Assembly: GCF_031082405.1 (NCBI RefSeq)
Contig: NZ_JAVHJU010000059.1
Location: 62,001-126,000 of the forward strand
Length of the DNA: 64,000 bases
Reading direction: 5' to 3'
Origin: Amycolatopsis sp. A133
GTDB lineage: Bacteria; Actinomycetota; Actinomycetes; Mycobacteriales; Pseudonocardiaceae
Positions 36,494 to 45,579 of this stretch are shown piece by piece. The position numbers and the translations under genes were made by a program. The notes beneath the pieces are model-generated. The model worked only from the letters and a program-made list of their open reading frames with translations. It was not told where the DNA came from and did not search any database. Numbering within the stretch: position 1 is the first letter of the stretch; each line of letters starts with the position of its first letter.

Positions 36494-38104
36494 GTGTCCC
36501 CACTTTCCTTCGCCCGCAACGCCGCGGCCGTGCTCGCCTTGCCCGTGCTGCTGACCGCCTGTTCCGCCGCGGGCACCGAACAGGCCGCCGACGCCGGTCC
36601 GCCGAAGCCAGGCGGCACGCTGCGGCTGGGCATCTCGTCGGCGCCCGACTGCATCGATCCGCAGCAGGCCGCCACGAACGCGTCGATCAACGTCGGCCGC
36701 CAGCTGGTCGACTCGCTGACCGACCAGGACCCGAAGACCGGGGAGATCAAGCCGTGGCTGGCCGAAAAGTGGGAGATCAGCCCGGATTCGACGGCCTTCA
36801 CGTTCCACCTGCGCTCCGGCGCGACCTTCTCCGACGGCAGCCCGGTCGACGCGGCCGCCGTGAAGACGAGTTTCGACGGCATCAAGGCCCTCGACACGAA
36901 GGCCCAGCTCGGTTACGGCTACCTCGCCGCATACAAGGCGTCGACCGTCGTTGACCCGCAGACCGTGCGCCTCGAGTTCTCCGCGCCGAGCGCCCAGTTC
37001 CTGCAGGCGAGCTCAACGATGTCGCTCGGTCTCCTCGCGCCGGCGGCGTTCAAGCAGACCCCGGAGCAGCGCTGCCAGGGCACCGGCCTGATCGGCTCCG
37101 GGCCGTTCGTATTCGAAAGCCTGAAGCAGAACCAGGAAATCGTCCTGGCCAAGCGCAAGGGTTACGCCTGGGGCTCGTCGCTGTTCAAGCACCAGGGCGA
37201 GGCCTACCTCGACAAGATCGACTACAAGATCGTGCCGGAGCCCGGTGTCCGCACCGGCAGCCTCGCGTCCGGCCAGCTCGACGCGGCCACCGACATCCAG
37301 CCGGTCGACGAGCCGCAGTTCACGGGCAACGGCTTCAGCGAGAACATCCGGCCCAACCCCGGAGTCGTGTTCAACCTGCACGCCAATACCACCCGCGGCG
37401 TGCTCGCCGACGAGAAGGTGCGCCAGGCCGTGCTCAAGGGCGTCGACCGCACCGAGGTCGTGAACACCGTGCTGACGGCGTCCTACAAGCCCGCCACCAG
37501 CATCCTCGGCTCGGCGACGCCGCTCTACGACGACCTCTCGCAGCAACTCGCGTACGACCAGAAGGGCGCCGCCGCGCTGCTCGACGCCGACGGCTGGGTG
37601 CCCGGGCCCGACGGGATCCGCGTCAAGAACGGGCAGCAGCTGAGCGCGTCCGTCGTGTTCTCGCCGGTGTTCAACCAGAACCGCAGCGTGCTGGAGCTGG
37701 TCCAGCAGCAGCTCCGCAAGATCGGCTTCGACCTGCGGATCGAGCAGCACACGACGGCCGAGACGACGCAGATCCAGCTGTCCGGAAACTATGACTTCCT
37801 CTGGTACAACGTGACCCGCGCCGACCCGGACATCCTGCGCGGCCAGTTCTCCACGAAGGCGGGCAACCGCAGCAAGCTGACGCCGGGCAACCCGCTCGAC
37901 GTCGCGCTCGACGCGCAGTCGTCCACCGTGGACAACTCCAGGCGCAAGCCGCCGGCCGACGAGGTGCAGAAGCTGATCGTCGACCACGCCTACGCGATCC
38001 CGGTGTTCGAGCTGACCCAGGTCGTCGCGCTCAGCTCGAAGGCGCACGCCGTCGGCTTCGAGGCGTCGTCACGGCTGCAGCTGTTCGACGCGTGGCTCTC
38101 GTGA
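36494..38104 (+). CDS. ABC transporter substrate-binding lipoprotein (peptide/nickel family 5)
   Basis: This is a 536-residue extracellular binding protein. The N-terminal signal ends in a lipobox (VLLTAC near residue 23), so it should be anchored to the membrane outside. PGGTLRLGISSAPDCIDPQ, the DPKTGEIKPWLAEKWEIS loop and FHLRSGATFSDGSPVDA are standard SBP_bac_5 motifs. The start is GTG at 36494 with GGAGG seven bases upstream, inside a predicted stem. It leads an operon with two permeases and a fused ATPase. The ligand could be a peptide, opine or small organosulfur compound; downstream sfnG suggests the last. Confidence 0.92.
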   Translation: MSPLSFARNAAAVLALPVLLTACSAAGTEQAADAGPPKPGGTLRLGISSAPDCIDPQQAATNASINVGRQLVDSLTDQDPKTGEIKPWLAEKWEISPDSTAFTFHLRSGATFSDGSPVDAAAVKTSFDGIKALDTKAQLGYGYLAAYKASTVVDPQTVRLEFSAPSAQFLQASSTMSLGLLAPAAFKQTPEQRCQGTGLIGSGPFVFESLKQNQEIVLAKRKGYAWGSSLFKHQGEAYLDKIDYKIVPEPGVRTGSLASGQLDAATDIQPVDEPQFTGNGFSENIRPNPGVVFNLHANTTRGVLADEKVRQAVLKGVDRTEVVNTVLTASYKPATSILGSATPLYDDLSQQLAYDQKGAAALLDADGWVPGPDGIRVKNGQQLSASVVFSPVFNQNRSVLELVQQQLRKIGFDLRIEQHTTAETTQIQLSGNYDFLWYNVTRADPDILRGQFSTKAGNRSKLTPGNPLDVALDAQSSTVDNSRRKPPADEVQKLIVDHAYAIPVFELTQVVALSSKAHAVGFEASSRLQLFDAWLS

Positions 38105-39054
38105 GGCGGTACCTGCTCCGCCGCGTCGGGCAGGCGGTGTTCGTGCTGTGGGCGGCCTTCACGCTGTCGTTCTTGATCCTCTACCTGCTGCCGGGGGACG
38201 CCGTTTCGGCGAAGCTCGCCAGCGGGGAGGCGGGGTCGTCGGCGACGCCTGAGCAGCTCGCGGCCGCCCGCGCGGAGTACGGCCTCGACTCGCCATTGCC
38301 GGTCCAGTACCTGAAACGGCTAGTCTCGGCGCTGCACGGTGACTTCGGCCGCAGCGTCGCCACCGGCGATGATGCGACGCACATGGTCGTCACGGCGCTG
38401 CCGCCGACGCTCGCGGTGACCGGGCTGGCGCTGGTCTTCGCGGTTCTGTTCGGCGGCGGCTCGGCGTTCCTCGGCACCTTCACTCGGTTCCGCTGGCTGC
38501 GGCAGACGCTGCTGTCCCTGCCATCGCTGGCCATCTCGCTGCCGCCGTTCTGGGTCGGGCTGCTACTCATCCAGTTCTTCTCGTTCCGCCTGCGGCTGCT
38601 GCCGGCGCTCGGTACGCAGGGCTTCGCCGCGGTGATCCTTCCCGCGATCACCCTCGCGCTGCCGACCGGCGCGATCATCGGGCAGGTGCTGGCGAAGAGC
38701 CTGGCCACGCAGCAGGAGCAGCCGTACGCGGAGATCGCTGCGGCCAAGGGCGCGAGCCGCTGGCGCGTCCATTTCGGACACCTGCTGCGCAACGCGGCCG
38801 TGCCGACGCTGACCGTCGCCGGGGTGGTGGCGGGCAACCTCGTGGCGGGTTCGGTGATCACGGAGACGGTGTTCTCGCGCGACGGCGTCGGCCGGATCAC
38901 CGCGGCCGCCGTCACCGCCCAGGACGTCCCGGTCGTGCAGGCAGTGATCGTGCTGGCCGCGCTGGTGTTCGTGGTGCTCAACCTGATCGTCGACCTGCTC
39001 TACCCGCTGCTCGACCCGCGCATCGCCCGGACGCCGGAGGCGGCCCGTGGTTGA
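38101..39054 (+). CDS. ABC transporter permease (DppB type)
   Basis: This inner-membrane permease has about 317 residues. Helix 1 is QAVFVLWAAFTLSFLILYLLPGD, the family marker LPGDAV follows, and the EAA loop reads EIAAAKGASRWRVHFGHLLRNA. The GTG at 38101 overlaps the binding-protein stop (GTGA). A GTG at 38092 in the same frame is an alternative. It pairs with the DppC-type permease next door to form the translocation channel. Confidence 0.9.
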   Translation: MRRYLLRRVGQAVFVLWAAFTLSFLILYLLPGDAVSAKLASGEAGSSATPEQLAAARAEYGLDSPLPVQYLKRLVSALHGDFGRSVATGDDATHMVVTALPPTLAVTGLALVFAVLFGGGSAFLGTFTRFRWLRQTLLSLPSLAISLPPFWVGLLLIQFFSFRLRLLPALGTQGFAAVILPAITLALPTGAIIGQVLAKSLATQQEQPYAEIAAAKGASRWRVHFGHLLRNAAVPTLTVAGVVAGNLVAGSVITETVFSRDGVGRITAAAVTAQDVPVVQAVIVLAALVFVVLNLIVDLLYPLLDPRIARTPEAARG

Positions 39055-39868
39055 CCTCGCCACCCCTGCTCGCGTGGTGCGCCGCCCCGGTCTCGTGCTC
39101 GCCATCGCGGTGCTGGCGTTCGTGCTGCTGGCAGCCTTCGTGCCGGCGCTGCTGACCGGGTACGACCCGATCACCGGCATCCCGAAGGAACGGCTGCAGG
39201 GCCCATCGCTGCAGCACCTCTTCGGCACCGACGAGACCGGCCGGGACGTCTACGCACGGGTCATCCACGGCGCGGCGCTCTCGCTGCGCGCTACCGCGAT
39301 CGCCGTGCTCGTCGCTTTGGTCGCGGGCTCCGCGCTGGGCCTGCTGGCCGGGTTCCGCGGCGGCTGGGCGGACACCGCGATCATGCGGATCGTCGACGTC
39401 TTCCTGGCCATCCCGCCAATCCTGCTGTCCCTGGCCCTGGTCACCGCGCTGGGCTTCGGCACGACGAACGTCGCGATCGCCGTCGGCATCGCCAACCTCG
39501 CGTCCTTCGCACGGGTCATGCGCGCGGAGGTGCTGCGCGTGCGCAACGGCGTGTACGTCGAAGCCGCGCGAGCCTCCGGCGTCCGCTGGTCGGGCGTGCT
39601 ACTGCGGCACGTCCTGCCCAACGCGGCGGGACCAGTGCTCGCCCTGGCGACCCTCACGCTCGGCACGGCCGTGCTCGAGGTGTCGGCGCTGAGCTTCCTC
39701 GGCTTCGGCGCGACGCCGCCGACACCGGAGTGGGGTGCGCTCGTCGCCGGCGGGCGCAGTTTCCTGGCCACGGCCTGGTGGATGACGACGTTCCCGGGGC
39801 TGACGGTCGCGGCGGTGGTGCTGTCCGCGAACCGGCTGTCCCGCGCACTGGACGGAGGAGACCGATGA
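39047..39868 (+). CDS. ABC transporter permease (DppC type)
   Basis: This 273-residue permease begins near a first membrane helix (LVLAIAVLAFVLLAAFVPALL), followed by the family motif HLFGTDETGRDVYARVIHG. The EAA loop is YVEAARASGVRWSGVLLRHVLPN. The GTG start overlaps the previous stop by 8 bp, and the stop overlaps the ATPase start (ATGA). It forms a heterodimer with the upstream permease. Nothing unusual is visible. Confidence 0.92.
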   Translation: MVDLATPARVVRRPGLVLAIAVLAFVLLAAFVPALLTGYDPITGIPKERLQGPSLQHLFGTDETGRDVYARVIHGAALSLRATAIAVLVALVAGSALGLLAGFRGGWADTAIMRIVDVFLAIPPILLSLALVTALGFGTTNVAIAVGIANLASFARVMRAEVLRVRNGVYVEAARASGVRWSGVLLRHVLPNAAGPVLALATLTLGTAVLEVSALSFLGFGATPPTPEWGALVAGGRSFLATAWWMTTFPGLTVAAVVLSANRLSRALDGGDR

Positions 39869-41427
39869 CCTTACTGCGGATTTCCCAGCTCGCCGTGTCG
39901 TACAAGACGGTCCCGGCCGTCCGTGACGTCAGCCTCGACGTCGGCGCCGGTGAAGTGGTCGCCGTCGTCGGCGAGTCGGGCTCCGGCAAGTCGACCACCG
40001 CGCACGCGGCGATCGGCCTGCTGCCCCGGGGCGGGCGGGTCGACGGCGGCACGATCACGTTCGAAGGCCGCGACCTGCTCGCGCTGTCGGACAAGCAGTG
40101 GCGCGGGGTGCGCGGGCGCGAGATCGCACTGGTACCGCAGGACCCGGCGGTGTCGCTCAACCCGGTGCACCGGATCGGCGACCAGGTCGCCGAGGTGCTG
40201 AAGATCCACGGCCTCGCGGACCGCCGGTCCGCCGGCGTGCAGGCGATCGAGCTGCTGGAACGCGCGGGCGTACCGCAGCCGGAGCTGCGGGCACGGCAGT
40301 ACCCGCACCAGCTGTCGGGCGGCCTGCGGCAGCGTGTGCTCATCGCGGCCGCGCTGGCCGGACAACCGAAGCTGATCATCGCCGACGAGCCGACCAGCGC
40401 ACTCGACGTCACCGTGCAGCGGCGCATCCTCGACCACCTGACATCACTCGCCGCCGAATCGGGCACGGCGATCCTGCTGATCACCCATGACCTCGGCGTC
40501 GCGGCCGACCGGGCGTCGCGGATCGTGGTGCTCTCGCAAGGTTCGGTCGTGGAGGAGGGCTCGTCGGTCGTCAGCGCTCCGACCCACCCGTACACGCAGC
40601 AACTGCTCGCGGCAGCGCCGAGTATGTCGAGCGCCCTGCGTCCGGCAGCGCCGCCCGCCAAGCCGCTGGTCTCCGTGCGCGACCTCGCGAAGACGTTCGA
40701 CGCCGGCATCCGCGCGGTCGACGGCGTCTCGTTCGACATCCCGCGCGGGCAGACCCTGGCGCTGGTCGGCGAATCCGGCTCCGGCAAGTCGACGACCGCG
40801 CGGATGGTCCTGCGGCTGGAGCGGCCGTCGGCGGGTTCGGTGCGGTTCGACGGCCAGGACATCACTGCGCTCGGCGGCGACGAACTCCGGCGGTTGCGGC
40901 GGCGGATGCAGATCGTGTACCAGAACCCGTACGCGTCCCTGAACCCGAGGTTCTCCATCGAGGACGTGGTCGCGGAGCCGTTGCGGGCGTTCGGGGTGCC
41001 GGACCGCCGGGCCCGCGTTTCCGAGCTGCTGGAGCAGGTGGCGCTGCCGTCGTCGGTGGCGCGCCGGAAGCCGGCGGAGCTGTCGGGTGGCCAGCGGCAG
41101 CGGGTGGCGCTCGCGCGGGCCCTGGCGCTGAAGCCGGATCTGGTGGTGTGCGACGAACCGGTGTCGGCGCTGGACGTCTCGGTCCAGGCCCAGATCCTGC
41201 GGTTGCTCGCCGAGCTGCAGTCCTCGCTGGGCCTGTCTTACCTGTTCATCTCGCACGACTTGGCGGTGGTCCGGCAGCTCGCGGACCACGTCGGGGTCAT
41301 GCGCGCCGGGGAGCTGGTGGAGCTGGGCCCGGCTGCCCACGTGCTGGAGAAACCGGAGTCGGAGTACACGAAGGAGCTGCTGGCGGCGATTCCGGGGCGT
41401 TCGGTGCTGAGTGCTGCGAAAAGGTAA
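39865..41427 (+). CDS. ABC transporter ATPase with two fused nucleotide-binding domains (DppD-DppF type)
   Basis: This 520-residue protein carries two complete ATPase domains. Domain 1 (about residues 1-255) has Walker A GESGSGKST, signature QLSGGLRQRV and Walker B LIIADEPTSALD. Domain 2 (about 270-510) has GESGSGKST, ELSGGQRQRVALARAL and LVVCDEPVSALD. Both also contain the oligopeptide-transporter C-terminal extension with HPYT and ESEYTKELL motifs. The ATG overlaps the permease stop. It energises the importer encoded upstream. The fused arrangement is common in actinomycetes. Confidence 0.93.
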   Translation: MTLLRISQLAVSYKTVPAVRDVSLDVGAGEVVAVVGESGSGKSTTAHAAIGLLPRGGRVDGGTITFEGRDLLALSDKQWRGVRGREIALVPQDPAVSLNPVHRIGDQVAEVLKIHGLADRRSAGVQAIELLERAGVPQPELRARQYPHQLSGGLRQRVLIAAALAGQPKLIIADEPTSALDVTVQRRILDHLTSLAAESGTAILLITHDLGVAADRASRIVVLSQGSVVEEGSSVVSAPTHPYTQQLLAAAPSMSSALRPAAPPAKPLVSVRDLAKTFDAGIRAVDGVSFDIPRGQTLALVGESGSGKSTTARMVLRLERPSAGSVRFDGQDITALGGDELRRLRRRMQIVYQNPYASLNPRFSIEDVVAEPLRAFGVPDRRARVSELLEQVALPSSVARRKPAELSGGQRQRVALARALALKPDLVVCDEPVSALDVSVQAQILRLLAELQSSLGLSYLFISHDLAVVRQLADHVGVMRAGELVELGPAAHVLEKPESEYTKELLAAIPGRSVLSAAKR

Positions 41428-41592
41428 CCCATGGGGCGGCTTTGCTCGAATCGGAGCCCATGACTACAGGACTGTAGGCCTCGCCGCGCCGTCGTAACAG
41501 TGCAGCGCCGGTTCGTTCAGTGCTTGGGAATCCGGGTTCTCATTCTCTGGATGCCGTTGCTGTGCGCGGCGCGGTACCCCACTCTGCCGATC

Positions 41593-42723
41593 ATGACCCA
41601 GCTCCACGAACCTCTGAAATTCGCCTATTGGGTGCCGAACGTCAGCGGCGGGCTCGTCACCAGTGACATCGAGCAGCGCACCGACTGGGGGTACGAATAC
41701 AACCGGGACCTCGCGGTCATCGCGGAGAACAACGGTTTCGAATACGCGCTCACGCAGGTGCGCTACACCGCAAGCTACGGCGCCGCCTACCAACACGAAT
41801 CGACCGGCTTCAGCCTCGCCCTCCTGCTGGCGACCCAGCGGCTGAAAGTCATCGCGGCCGTGCATCCGGGACTCTGGCAGCCCGGTGTGCTGGCCAAGTT
41901 CCTGGCCAGCGCGGACGTCCTCTCCGGCGGCCGGGCCGCGGTGAACGTCGTCAGCGGCTGGTTCAAGGACGAGTTCACCGGGCTCGGCGAACCGTGGCTG
42001 GAACACGACGAACGCTATCGCCGGTCCGAGGAGTTCATCCAGGTGCTCAAGGAACTGTGGACGAACGACCACGCCGAGTTCTCCGGCGACTTCTACCGCA
42101 TCCACGATTTCGACATCAAACCCAAGCCGATTTCGGGAGAGGGCCGTCCGCATCCGGAAGTCTTCCAGGGCGGGAACTCCACCGCCGCGCGCAAGCTGGC
42201 CGGCCGCGTGTCGGACTGGTACTTCAGCAACGGGAAGGACTACGACGGCTTCAGCGAGCAGGTGGCCGAGGTCCGCGGCTACGCCGCCGAAAACGACCAC
42301 GCCGTGCGATTTGGCCTGAACGGGTTCGTGATCGCCCGCGAAAGCGAGTCCGAAGCGCGGGACGTGTTGCGCGAGATCGTCGCCAAAGCCAATGTGGAAG
42401 CCGTCGAGGGCTTCCGTTCCGCCGTGCAGCAGGCCGGCAACTCCACCACGGACAAGAAGGGCATGTGGGCGGATTCGGAGTTCGCCGACCTCGTCCAGTA
42501 CAACGACGGCTTCCGCACTCGGCTCATCGGCACCCCGGAGCAGATCGCCGAACGCGCCATCGAATACAAGCGCCGCGGCGCGAGCCTGCTGCTGCTCGGC
42601 TTCCTGCACTTCCAGGAGGACGTGGAGTACTTCGGCAAGCACGTGCTCCCGATCATCCGGGAGCTGGAAAAAGACCTCGACCACAGCGCCGCAACACCCG
42701 AACCCGTGAGGAGCCGAGCATGA
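41593..42723 (+). CDS. sfnG: Dimethylsulfone monooxygenase SfnG
   Basis: This is a 376-residue LLM enzyme closely matching SfnG, the FMNH2-dependent monooxygenase that converts dimethylsulfone to methanesulfinate. Diagnostic stretches are LKFAYWVPNVSGGLVTSDIE, ERTDW-like EQRTDWGYEYNRDLA, AAVHPGLWQPGVLAKF and VNVVSGWFKDEF. I take the ATG at 41593 because MTQLHEPLKFAYW is the usual N-terminus, although no good ribosome binding site precedes it. The open frame extends upstream to 41500. The stop overlaps the next gene's start (ATGA). It may be co-transcribed with the ABC importer 165 bp upstream. Confidence 0.92.
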   Translation: MTQLHEPLKFAYWVPNVSGGLVTSDIEQRTDWGYEYNRDLAVIAENNGFEYALTQVRYTASYGAAYQHESTGFSLALLLATQRLKVIAAVHPGLWQPGVLAKFLASADVLSGGRAAVNVVSGWFKDEFTGLGEPWLEHDERYRRSEEFIQVLKELWTNDHAEFSGDFYRIHDFDIKPKPISGEGRPHPEVFQGGNSTAARKLAGRVSDWYFSNGKDYDGFSEQVAEVRGYAAENDHAVRFGLNGFVIARESESEARDVLREIVAKANVEAVEGFRSAVQQAGNSTTDKKGMWADSEFADLVQYNDGFRTRLIGTPEQIAERAIEYKRRGASLLLLGFLHFQEDVEYFGKHVLPIIRELEKDLDHSAATPEPVRSRA

Positions 42724-43895
42724 CCGACTGGATCGAACGCGCCCGCGAGGTCGCCGCCAAACTCGCTGTCGACGCCGTCGAACGCGACCGTCGCGGCGAA
42801 ACCCCGTACCAGGAAGTCCAGTTGCTGAAGGACGCCGGCCTGGTGACCCTCCTCGGCCCGGCCGAGCACGGTGGCGGCGGACAGACCTGGGAAACCGCGT
42901 ACCGGGTGATCCGCGAGATCGCCGAGGCCGACGGCTCGATCGGGCAGCTGCTGGGCTACCACTACCTGTGGGCCTGGGCCGCGCGCTTAGTGGCCACGGA
43001 CGCCCAGGTGGCCGCGGTCGAAGAGCTTTACACGACGGGCAATCTGTTCTTCGGCGGCGCGGTGAACCCGCGCGACTCCGACCTGACGATCACCGAGGAC
43101 GGCGACTCCATCGTCTACAACGGGCACAAGTCGTTCTCCACCGGCGGCAAGGTGTCCGACCTGACCGTGCTCGAAGGCGTCCTCGAAGGAACCGAGGACC
43201 ACATCTTCGCGATCGTCCCGTCGCTGCAGGAGGGCATCACCTTCCACGACGACTGGGACAACATCGGCCAGCGGCTCACCGAATCCGGCAGCGTGACGAT
43301 CGAGAACGTCCGGGTGCCGTGGGAGTCGGCGGCCGGCTACGTCGACCGCAAGTTCCAGCCGCTGGTGTATAACACCCTCAACGTCCCGGCGATCCAGCTC
43401 GTCTTCACGAACTTCTACCTCGGCATCGCCCAGGGCGCACTGAAGACGGCGCTCGCCTACACACGGGACCGGACCCGGGCTTGGCCCTACGGCGGCGACG
43501 ACAAGCAGGCCGCGTCGGAGGAGTGGTACATCCTCGACGGCTACGGCGACCTGCAGGCCAAGCTGTGGGCGGTCGAGGCCCTGGTGGACAAGGCCGGTGC
43601 GGCGATCTCCCGCGTGCTGCACGCCCCGCGGGAGGAGTTGACGCCCGAAGCGCGCGGCGAGGTGGCGGTGCTGATCGCCGCGGCCAAGCAGCGCACGGTG
43701 GACACCGGCCTGGAGATCGGCACGAGGATCTTCGAGCTGACCGGGGCGCGGGCGAGCGCGTCGAAGTACGGCCTCGACCGGTTCTGGCGCAATCTGCGGA
43801 CGCACTCGCTGCACGACCCGCTGCCGTACAAGCGCCGCGAGGTGGGCGTGCATGCCCTGCTCGGCGAATACCCCACGCCGACCTGGTACACCTGA
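42720..43895 (+). CDS. Acyl-CoA dehydrogenase-fold flavin monooxygenase (SfnC/DszC type)
   Basis: This is a 391-residue protein of the acyl-CoA dehydrogenase superfamily. LLGYHYLWAWAARLVATD, VYNGHKSFSTGGKVSDL and FWRNLRTHSLHDPLPYKRREVG match the DszC/SfnC monooxygenase branch rather than true dehydrogenases. Such enzymes oxygenate sulfides or sulfones with FMNH2. The ATG at 42720 has GAGGAG six bases upstream and overlaps the sfnG stop, so the two proteins are probably made together. DszC itself acts on dibenzothiophene; the substrate here is unknown. Confidence 0.88.
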   Translation: MTDWIERAREVAAKLAVDAVERDRRGETPYQEVQLLKDAGLVTLLGPAEHGGGGQTWETAYRVIREIAEADGSIGQLLGYHYLWAWAARLVATDAQVAAVEELYTTGNLFFGGAVNPRDSDLTITEDGDSIVYNGHKSFSTGGKVSDLTVLEGVLEGTEDHIFAIVPSLQEGITFHDDWDNIGQRLTESGSVTIENVRVPWESAAGYVDRKFQPLVYNTLNVPAIQLVFTNFYLGIAQGALKTALAYTRDRTRAWPYGGDDKQAASEEWYILDGYGDLQAKLWAVEALVDKAGAAISRVLHAPREELTPEARGEVAVLIAAAKQRTVDTGLEIGTRIFELTGARASASKYGLDRFWRNLRTHSLHDPLPYKRREVGVHALLGEYPTPTWYT

Positions 43896-44125
43896 GCGGA
43901 GTTCAGGCCGGGGCGGGGACGATCCGGCCGAAGACATCGCCGGTCATCCGCCACGACGTGGTCATCGAGCTGTGCCGAGCGTCGCTCGTTCCTTCGTTGG
44001 GGACACCGACGTGGTCCGAGCTTCAGAGAACCGATGACCCGTCGTGGCGCGGGCGCCGACCGGCCGCTTGCCAGAGTGATAACCGTGAACACACCGACGT
44101 GGGAAATCTCCCGCGCAGAAGCGGG

Positions 44126-44480
44126 TCACCCAAGCGGCAGGTCAGTGGCGAACTTCAGGGTGGGGTTATGGATCAACTCGGTCTCTGCCACAGTAGATAG
44201 GTCTTGGAACAACGTTTCGGTGAGCACGCCGCAGTCGTGGTCATCTTCGTGTTCGGGCAGGTCTGCGTAGCGTTCGTCGAAGCTGGCCGCCTCGTCGTCA
44301 CGGCGGCTTCCGCTGAGCGGAGGATGAGGTGCAGCGCCATCTCCTCGGCTGGACAGCGGGGTTGGGGCCAGTTGCCCAGCGGCGAGGTCGACGCTGAGGT
44401 CGTCGAAGGAGCGTGCGGCTTGCCGGCGCCGGTTTCGCCAGTCTGCGACCCAGGACGGCGGCCTCCGTGATCGCGACCGT
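44126..44480 (-). pseudogene. Remnant of a hypothetical acidic-tailed protein
   Basis: The 3' part reads FDERYADLPEHEDDHD and GVLTETLFQDLSTVAETEL, ending LKFATDLPLG at a TGA at 44126. Upstream, protein-like pieces SWVADWRNRRRQAARSFDDL and CPAEEMALHLILRSAEAA lie in different frames. The parts fit one small actinobacterial protein with an acidic C-terminus, broken by at least two indels. I know no function. The preceding 43896-44125 holds nothing recognisable. Confidence 0.4.
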
Positions 44481-44501
44481 CCCGCGCATGTCGGCGTAGC
44501 T

Positions 44502-45424
44502 TCACGCTGCGAGCGTCCGGATCAGCAGCGCCAGTTCCCGCGGTTTCGAAGCGAATGGCGAATGGCTGCTCTCGAGCGAGCCGATCCGGAAGCGGTGGGC
44601 TGGTGCGAACCGGTCGGCCTCGGCGATCATCCTGCGCTGCAGCGCGGGGGTGACGACCCGGTCCTGCGTCGTCAGCACGTACGAGCGCGGTATCGATCCC
44701 CGCCGTTCCCGGGTCGCGCCGACCTCGGCCGCGGCGATCCGGGTGGGGTTGTCCGGGACCAGACCGTTGGCGAAGGCCAGGAACCGCTTTTCGTCGACGT
44801 CGCCGTAGAAGGTGCGGTGCAGCAGCGCGCGGTAGCCGGTGTCGTGCTGCGGAAGTTGATCCGGGTCGCCCCGATCGCTGCCGGGTCGCCGATGTAGAGG
44901 TCCGGGTAGCGGGGTCCGGCCTCGGGCAGGCGGAGGTAGGCGGCGGCCGACCCGAGCAGCGTGGGCACGAGGGCCGCGACGTAGACGAGGTGGTCGACCA
45001 GGCCGGGAGCCTGCTTCACGGCCCGCGTCACCGTGAGCCCGCCGAGGCTGTGCGCGACGAGGACGAGCTTGCGCCCGGCACCGCGCAGCCGCCGGAGAGC
45101 GGCCACGACGACGTCGGCGGTGTCGTCCAGCGTCAGGTCCCGCAGCGGCGAGGCCTTGGTCGTGAGCCCCTGCTGCCCGGTGGTCAGGTACGACACCGGG
45201 AACCGCGCGTTCGGTCCTGCGCCCGGCAGGTCGAGAGCGCAGACGCGGGCGCCCGCCGCCGTGAGCTCGAAGCTCACCTCCGCCCAGACGGCACCGCTGT
45301 GCCACGCCCCGTGCGCCAGGACGAAGTCCGTCTCGGCTGCCGTGCCGTGACCCGGCGGCGGCTCGAACCCGGCCAGCAATGCGCTCCCGAGGATCGTGCG
45401 CCGGTTCGGCGGCGAGCTGGTCAA
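44502..45424 (-). pseudogene. Alpha/beta hydrolase with one frameshift
   Basis: The start is TTG at 45424 with GGAAGGGA upstream, overlapping the stop of the FAD-enzyme remnant (TTGA). The N-terminus MTSSPPNRRTILGSALLAG has a twin-arginine-like start. The oxyanion motif HGAWHSGAVW and nucleophile elbow AHSLGG are intact. After GATRINF (about 44865) the frame breaks and continues as QHDTGYRALLHRTFYGDV, then the catalytic histidine region LESSHSPFASKP, ending at 44502. One indel in an otherwise full-length 305-residue enzyme could be a sequencing error. The family includes esterases and salicylate-esterase-like proteins. Confidence 0.75.
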
Positions 45425-45579
45425 AGTCGGTTCCCTTCCCGGCTGTACCGCGCCGCGTGCCGGGCCGCGAGGTAGCCGGACGTCACGGCGCAGCCGATCC
45501 GGCATCCCGGTCCCGGATACTCCGACGCGGTGAACGAGTGTGCGTCGTCGCCACAGACGTACAGACCCGGCACGCCTGC
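45421..45579 (-). pseudogene. C-terminal remnant of an FAD-dependent oxidoreductase
   Basis: The frame reads AGVPGLYVCGDDAHSFTASE, then PGPGCRIGCAVTSGYLAARH, and stops at 45421 with TGA overlapping the TTG start of the hydrolase. The V-C-G-D-x-A-H pattern is the FAD-pyrophosphate 'GD' motif of flavoprotein oxidoreductases and cyclases. Everything 5' of it has been replaced by an SDR fragment on the other strand. Confidence 0.7.
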
